From Mycetohabitans endofungorum (GTDB lineage: Bacteria; Pseudomonadota; Gammaproteobacteria; Burkholderiales; Burkholderiaceae): 64,000 nt of DNA. Position 1 is the stretch's first letter. Every line of letters begins with the position of its first letter. Of this stretch, positions 59,923 through 64,000 are shown piece after piece. The stretch spans positions 682,001 through 746,000 of the forward strand of contig NZ_CP132744.1 of NCBI RefSeq assembly GCF_037477895.1, written 5' to 3'. The position numbers were made by a program, and so were the translations under genes. The notes below the pieces were generated by a model, which ran no database searches, was not told the DNA's origin, and saw nothing but the letters and a program-made list of their open reading frames with translations.

Positions 59923-60843
59923 CTAACCTTGCTTTGGTGCCCGATGCTGAGCTACTGGCGAAACCACGTCGATGGGCACGATCTTGCCGTGCTCATACCG
60001 ATAGCTCACGGTCTGCTTTTGGCCGACGACATACACCGTCGTCGCGGCGAGTTGTCGGTCGTGTAACAACAATTCCCCTGAAACGTCTTGCAGCGCGTGA
60101 TGCTCGGTAACACGTACCACTATGCCGGTGTAATCCTTGCCGTGCACAGCCTCGGCGGCCCGAACAGGCCGGCTATCAGATAGCATGGCCGAGAGCAGTT
60201 TGCGCGAAGCGAGCCGCCGCATATACGGATCGGTCAGCTTCCCAGCGACCCACGGCAGGATGGTATCCTCCACTGGGAACTCCACATCTTCGTCTGCCTT
60301 CGTGGCGACGATCCGCAAGTTACCGGGCGCTTCCGAGTTATCGAGCACAATCGCTTGGTCGGCGTGCTCGAATGCGGCTGGCAGCAAATCCATCGTCGCA
60401 GCGTAGCGACGGCGAATCGCGTCCGGCTCGACGGCATGACCACCATCCGCCACGCGGTTAGCAACGCGGAGCACGTTGATTTCAGGACTTTCCGTCGTGA
60501 CGAAGAATAGAGAGACGCGGTAGCCAAGCGCCTTCGCCTGCGTCATGAACGCGACCTTCTCAGGTGTGGACATGACCGTTTCGAAGGCAAAGTTGCGCCC
60601 CTCGAGCAGCGCCTGGAGACGACGCTGCTCCGCAATCCGAGCAGCCCTAAGGTTACGCTCGCGATAATCGGAGATCTGATCCTGAAGACTGCGGGCAATG
60701 TCGTCGGCGTTGATGTACTCTCCCGAGAACTGCTCCGGGTCGCCGACGACTGCCTCTGTAATGGTGGATTTCCTCGAGCCGTTCGGCCCGGCGAAGATGA
60801 TGACTGCTGGAATGCCTTGTTTTTCTGCGGTCGTGATGGTCAT
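59923..60843 (-). CDS. Zeta-toxin family kinase with altered Walker A
   Basis: A 306-residue protein of the zeta/PezT-like kinase group, which phosphorylates a nucleotide-sugar precursor or a similar small substrate. The P-loop reads GPNGSRKST; the usual residue at position 24 is Gly, here Arg (codon AGG). Other family features: YINADDIARSL, NFAFETVMSTPEKVAFM and RVADGGHAVEPDAIRRRY. A C-terminal extension (about 210-306) is not part of the kinase. Its start overlaps the antitoxin stop by 4 bases. The Arg may weaken or abolish ATP binding. Confidence 0.85.
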   Translation of the reverse strand: MTITTAEKQGIPAVIIFAGPNGSRKSTITEAVVGDPEQFSGEYINADDIARSLQDQISDYRERNLRAARIAEQRRLQALLEGRNFAFETVMSTPEKVAFMTQAKALGYRVSLFFVTTESPEINVLRVANRVADGGHAVEPDAIRRRYAATMDLLPAAFEHADQAIVLDNSEAPGNLRIVATKADEDVEFPVEDTILPWVAGKLTDPYMRRLASRKLLSAMLSDSRPVRAAEAVHGKDYTGIVVRVTEHHALQDVSGELLLHDRQLAATTVYVVGQKQTVSYRYEHGKIVPIDVVSPVAQHRAPKQG

Positions 60844-61061
60844 GCGACTTTAAAGGTCTTGCGCTTTACGCTGGACGCTCCAACGCTCACCTTGACGACA
60901 TCGCCCGACACCTGCGTAGCCGCCTCTTTTGGATCGCGCACGACGTAAACGGGCTGGATGCCCTTTTTTTCAAGGTTATGGGCGGCCTTTTTCACCGCCG
61001 CGTTGGCGCGTGCCAAAAACACATCGCTGGCCATATAACGGCCAAGTCTGTCAGTAGGCAT
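60840..61061 (-). CDS. Antitoxin partner of the zeta-like toxin
   Basis: A 73-residue basic protein upstream of and overlapping the toxin. The product has DVFLARANAAVKKAAHNLEKKG, then IQPVYVVRDPKEA. The ATG at 61061 has a GGAG ribosome-binding site 6 bases upstream. Its position and coupling identify it as the antitoxin; the family has no characterised structure that I can name. Confidence 0.7.
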   Translation of the reverse strand: MPTDRLGRYMASDVFLARANAAVKKAAHNLEKKGIQPVYVVRDPKEAATQVSGDVVKVSVGASSVKRKTFKVA

Positions 61062-61141
61062 GATCCACTCCATTGGACACCTTCTAGTCAACATTATACT
61101 CTGTCGTACTAGGGGAAAGTCCCGCATCGGGAAGGGGCGGA

Positions 61142-61763
61142 GCAGAAGCTGACAATGGTGCGGGAGAGTTTCGAGCCAGGGAAATCGGTCTCGATGGTCG
61201 CGCGCCAACACGGCATGAATCCGAACCAGCTATTTCACTGGCGCAAACTGTATCAGGACGGGAGCCTGTCGGCGGTCAAGGCTGGTGAGGAGGTTATACC
61301 GGCGTCGGAACTGGCCGACGCACTCAAGCAGGTTCGGGAACTGCAACGACTGCTGGGCAAGAAGACCATGGAGAACGAGATTCTGCGCGAGGCAGTTGAA
61401 TACGGGCGAGCAAAAAAGTGGATTGCGCGCTCGCCCTGGCTGCCGGAGGACGACCAGTGAAGCAAGTCTGTGAAGTTCTCGGCGTGGCGCGCTCCAATGT
61501 GGTGGCGAAACTGTCGCGTCCGGCCCAGTGGCGGAATGGACGCCGGTGGCGACGGATGGACGATAGTGCTTTGGTTGAAGAAATCCGGCTGGTGGTGGCC
61601 GAATTGCCCAGCTATGGCTACCGGCGCGTCTGGGGCATCCTGCGGCGTGAACGCTGTGGCGCCGGCCTGGCACCGGTCAACGCCAAGCGTGTGTACCGAG
61701 TCATGCGTACGCACGCATTGCTGATGCAACAAAGGCCGCAGCTATCTCGAGCGCAACGTCGCC
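61142..61763 (+). mobile_element. Truncated IS2-like element
   Basis: About 620 bases closely related to the complete IS at 62587-63922, in opposite orientation. The left end with the first 30 codons of OrfA, and two thirds of OrfB, are missing, together with both terminal repeats. Confidence 0.85.
61155..61460 (+). pseudogene. IS2-like OrfA, 5-prime truncated
   Basis: A 101-residue remnant matching residues 31-131 of the complete OrfA at 63463-63858: [20 protein letters not shown] and the leucine-zipper [20 protein letters not shown]. The N-terminal part is absent. Confidence 0.85.
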
Positions 61764-61789
61764 GAGCCGGTGAGGCGATGCTGGAATAA
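61418..61789 (+). pseudogene. IS2-like OrfB, 3-prime truncated
   Basis: The first 110 or so residues of the IS3-family OrfB ([33 protein letters not shown]). Homology stops near 61763, before the catalytic DDE domain. Confidence 0.85.
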
Positions 61790-62078
61790 GGCGCTAATCG
61801 AAAATATTTTCAGTTCGCTGAAAAGGTCGCACGCGTGCCGGCCGGCACCTCGCGACGCGGCGTGCCGCAATGGATGAAGTGGTATTGGGTCCACTTTAAC
61901 AACGCGCGCATCGACTACACTTGACGCGCGGTTACGTCAGCCCCGATGTTCGGGAAGAGTAGGTTCGCAGCTCAACAAGGTGCAGCCGCATCATTCTCTC
62001 AGCTAACGGATTCGTCAAACAGATGAGTAAGGTTAAGAAGGCGCAGATTCGGTGCGGAACCGGCCTTTTTGCGAACTT
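61764..62078. other. Region between IS fragment and tRNA-fMet
   Basis: One plus-strand frame (about 61793-61924) reads FQFAEKVARVPAGTSRRGVP then QWMKWYWVHFNNARIDYT before a stop. It has no start and resembles a gene tail that I cannot identify. Nothing else is recognised. Confidence 0.35.
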
Positions 62079-62155
<77 letters not shown>

Positions 62156-62278
62156 TCTGGAAAGAAAAAGATTATAGCGGGGTCTAACGAGTAGGTCAAA
62201 TGATTACGGTGACCAACGCGCATGCCACCATGACGACGCTTAAGCCAGTGACCGTAGCAGGACGAGCGCGTGGCCGCC

Positions 62279-62530
62279 TCAGGAAGCCTCTGAGCCGGTG
62301 CAGTCTTGGTTGGGGCAGATCGGGTTCACATGGTCCGCTTCGTCCGGCGCGGTGGCGTCGACCGGCATGCGTGCGAGCTTGTTCACCAAGCAGCTGGAGC
62401 ACAGGCAGCCCTGCTCGGGATCCAGCGCGCGGGCAGGCAACGGCGGCAAGCTTGCGCACCAGCAGGGGCGGCTGGGATTGTCCGCCCCGCAATCAAATGC
62501 TTTGCCGCAGTACGAGCACCGTTGTCCCAT
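62279..62530 (-). CDS. Cysteine-rich CWC family protein
   Basis: An 83-residue small protein with paired cysteines: CSYCGKAFDCG, PCWCASLPPLP and GCLCSSCLVNKL. This spacing, with the central C-W-C, defines the CWC family of small zinc-binding proteins of unknown role. The C-terminal 25 residues are not conserved. It lies between the tRNA-fMet and the IS2-like element. Confidence 0.75.
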   Translation of the reverse strand: MGQRCSYCGKAFDCGADNPSRPCWCASLPPLPARALDPEQGCLCSSCLVNKLARMPVDATAPDEADHVNPICPNQDCTGSEAS

Positions 62531-62617
62531 TTCCCACCATTCATTTCATTGACACTTGGCCTGGAGCCGTTCAAGCAGTTCGCGGGTGGAGTTGACCCCG
62601 TAGTCCCGGACACGACC

Positions 62618-63505
62618 TCACACTACGGTTGATGAATCCACGGTGCGTCGAAACTCGCGCGCTGAGCGATATTTCAGCGCGTTATGGGGATGCTTCTCGT
62701 TGTAATGCTCAAAGGCCATGGCGAGATTGAGCACGGTCGTCGCCGCATCCGATTTTGGCATAAAGGCTACGTAATCGCGCTTCATCGTCTTCACGAAGCT
62801 CTCAGCCATGCCGTTACTCTGTGGACTGCACACCGGCGTCGTCTGCGGCTTCAGACCGATTTCGGTTGCGAAGCGGCGCGTTTCGTCGGCCGTATAACCG
62901 GAGCCGTTATCGCTCAGCCACTCGATTTCCGAGGGTGCTTGTAGCGCATTGTCAAAGCGGTTTTCGACGGCCGCCAGCATCACATCACGCACCGCGTCGC
63001 CACTATAGCCAGCCGTCGTCGCCACCCAGCTTATCGCTTCGCGCTCGCAGCAATCCAGCGTGAACGTCACGCGCAGCGCCTCGCCATTGTCGCAACGGAA
63101 CTCAAAGCCGTCTGAACACCAGCGTTGGTTGCTGCGTTCGACTGCGACCTTGCCATCGTGGCGACGTTGCACTCGAGGTGGCTGCGGCCTTCGTTGCATC
63201 AGCAATGCGTGCGTACGCATGACTCGGTACACGCGCTTGGCGTTGACCGGTGCCAGGCCGGCTCCACTGCATTCACGGCGCAGGACGCCCCAGACGTGCC
63301 GGTAGCCATAGCTGGGCAACTCGGCCACCACCAGCCGGATTTTCTCGACCAAAGCACCATCGTCCATCCGTCGCCACCGGCGTCCATCCCGCCACTGTGC
63401 CGGACGAGACAGTTTCGTCACCACATTGAAGCGCGCCACGCCGAGAACTTCGCAGACCTGCTTCACTGGTCGTCCTCCGGCAGCCAGGGCGAGCGCGCAA
63501 TCCAC
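62618..63505 (-). CDS. IS3-family transposase OrfB
   Basis: The DDE integrase part of 295 residues: the helix-turn-helix region [18 protein letters not shown], then the catalytic Asp in RWCSDGFEF, Asp in [12 protein letters not shown], and Glu in [16 protein letters not shown]. It overlaps OrfA by 43 bases; as in other IS3 elements the active OrfAB protein is probably made by a -1 frameshift. It appears intact. Confidence 0.93.
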   Translation of the reverse strand: MDCALALAAGGRPVKQVCEVLGVARFNVVTKLSRPAQWRDGRRWRRMDDGALVEKIRLVVAELPSYGYRHVWGVLRRECSGAGLAPVNAKRVYRVMRTHALLMQRRPQPPRVQRRHDGKVAVERSNQRWCSDGFEFRCDNGEALRVTFTLDCCEREAISWVATTAGYSGDAVRDVMLAAVENRFDNALQAPSEIEWLSDNGSGYTADETRRFATEIGLKPQTTPVCSPQSNGMAESFVKTMKRDYVAFMPKSDAATTVLNLAMAFEHYNEKHPHNALKYRSAREFRRTVDSSTVV

Positions 63506-63858
63506 TTTTTTGCTCGCCCGTATTCAACTGCCTCGCGCACAATCTCGTTCTCCATGGTCTTCTTGCCCAGCAGTCGTTGCAGTTCCCGAACCTGCTTAAG
63601 TGCGTCGGCCAGTTCCGACGCCGGTACAACTTCCTCGCCAGCCTTGACCGCCGACAGGCTCCCGTCCTGATACAGTTTGCGCCAGTGAAATAGCAGGTTC
63701 GGATTCACGCCGTGTTGGCGCGCGACCATCGAGACCGATTTCCCTGGCTCGAAGCTCTCCTGCACCATTGTCAGCTTCTGCTGTGCCGACCAGCGTCGCC
63801 GCCGCTCAGGGCCCCTCAACACTTCCATCACTTCCTGCCTGGTGTTAGTCACAAACAC
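63463..63858 (-). CDS. IS3-family transposase OrfA
   Basis: A 131-residue protein with a helix-turn-helix ([20 protein letters not shown]) and a C-terminal leucine zipper ([18 protein letters not shown]). It binds the ends of the IS and is the first part of the OrfAB fusion. It is complete, in contrast to the copy at 61155. Confidence 0.93.
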   Translation of the reverse strand: MFVTNTRQEVMEVLRGPERRRRWSAQQKLTMVQESFEPGKSVSMVARQHGVNPNLLFHWRKLYQDGSLSAVKAGEEVVPASELADALKQVRELQRLLGKKTMENEIVREAVEYGRAKKWIARSPWLPEDDQ

Positions 63859-64000
63859 AGTCTTATGCCTATCCGCTAGTTTAAGTGGCTAACCGTGTCC
63901 GGTGATTCACGGGGCTGCTCCAATCTATGACCAGTACAACTATTATGACGAGCGCGGTGCTTGAGTTGTGGGCCATCTACCCGCGTCTCCGGATGCACGA

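Larger units (their letters stand above)
62587..63922 (-). mobile_element. Complete IS2-like element (IS3 family), 1336 bp
   Basis: Terminal inverted repeats begin TGGAGTTGACCCCGTAGTCC at 62587 and, from the other end (63922, opposite strand), TGGAGCAGCCCCGTGAATCA; both continue into CCGGACACG. Length and ends resemble IS2. The flanking bases (GCGGG and ATCTA) are not a target duplication. Confidence 0.85.

Overview
The window is GC-rich chromosomal DNA of a Burkholderia-group betaproteobacterium. The closest match I can argue from sequence is Mycetohabitans (formerly Burkholderia rhizoxinica group), endosymbionts of Rhizopus fungi. The main reason is an intact Bat/Btl gene (TALE-like DNA-binding protein of 33-residue repeats) at 46644-48788, a family known only from that group. 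Core genes (uup, parE, parC, htpG, ubiC, tal, nth, ftsK, purT, rhlE, gluQ, dnaE1, msbA) show that this is chromosome. Many decaying genes fit a host-restricted lifestyle: a frameshifted ftsK and dnaE2, stumps of a sodium:solute symporter, a GH15 glucoamylase, a lactonase, mazF and an AbiEi-type antitoxin, and several broken insertion sequences.

Layout. 0.2-4.1 kb: two glycosyltransferases, tRNA-Arg(CCT) and rubredoxin. 4.2-11.3 kb: uup, parE, parC and a CopD-like membrane protein. 11.3-15.9 kb: chromate transporter, GGDEF/EAL protein, RidA. 16.1-24.6 kb: htpG behind a near-perfect sigma-32 promoter, ubiC, a DNA glycosylase, a ParE toxin/antitoxin pair, a spermidine-synthase-like gene, tag, tal and benE. 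25-29 kb: two c-type cytochromes, DUF1841, nth, orphan rnfB, a TetR regulator. 29.1-31.7 kb: a first accessory block of two unknown Pro/Ser-rich proteins. 31.9-40.8 kb: phaZ, gene stumps, ftsK (split), purT, a second toxin/antitoxin pair, and the tail of dnaE2. 40.9-49.3 kb: a second accessory block with a frameshifted mini-Bat gene, an AT-rich unknown gene, a 532-residue unknown protein, an IS256-family element, the intact Bat gene and an orphan mazE. 49.4-58.6 kb: rhlE, gluQ, trhO, dnaE1, msbA. 58.6-64 kb: a mosaic of IS fragments, a zeta-type toxin/antitoxin pair, tRNA-fMet, a CWC protein and a complete 1336-bp IS2-like element.

The main discovery is regulatory. Three accessory loci carry a plant-inducible-promoter (PIP, or hrpII) box with identical spacing: TTCGC-N15-TTCG(C/G)-N30-YANNNT. 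They lie upstream of the intact Bat gene (46405), the mini-Bat (40964) and the unknown Pro/Ser-rich gene pair (29155). A fourth, one-mismatch copy (N31) precedes the AT-rich gene at 42121. In Xanthomonas and Ralstonia this element is read by the AraC-type regulators HrpX/HrpB and marks type III secretion effector genes. The window therefore appears to hold a small type III effector regulon that links TALE-like proteins with at least three undescribed candidate effectors. One of these carries a possible bipartite nuclear localisation signal and a UIM-like helix. The Bat protein itself has an unusual repeat that lacks exactly its two base-reading residues.
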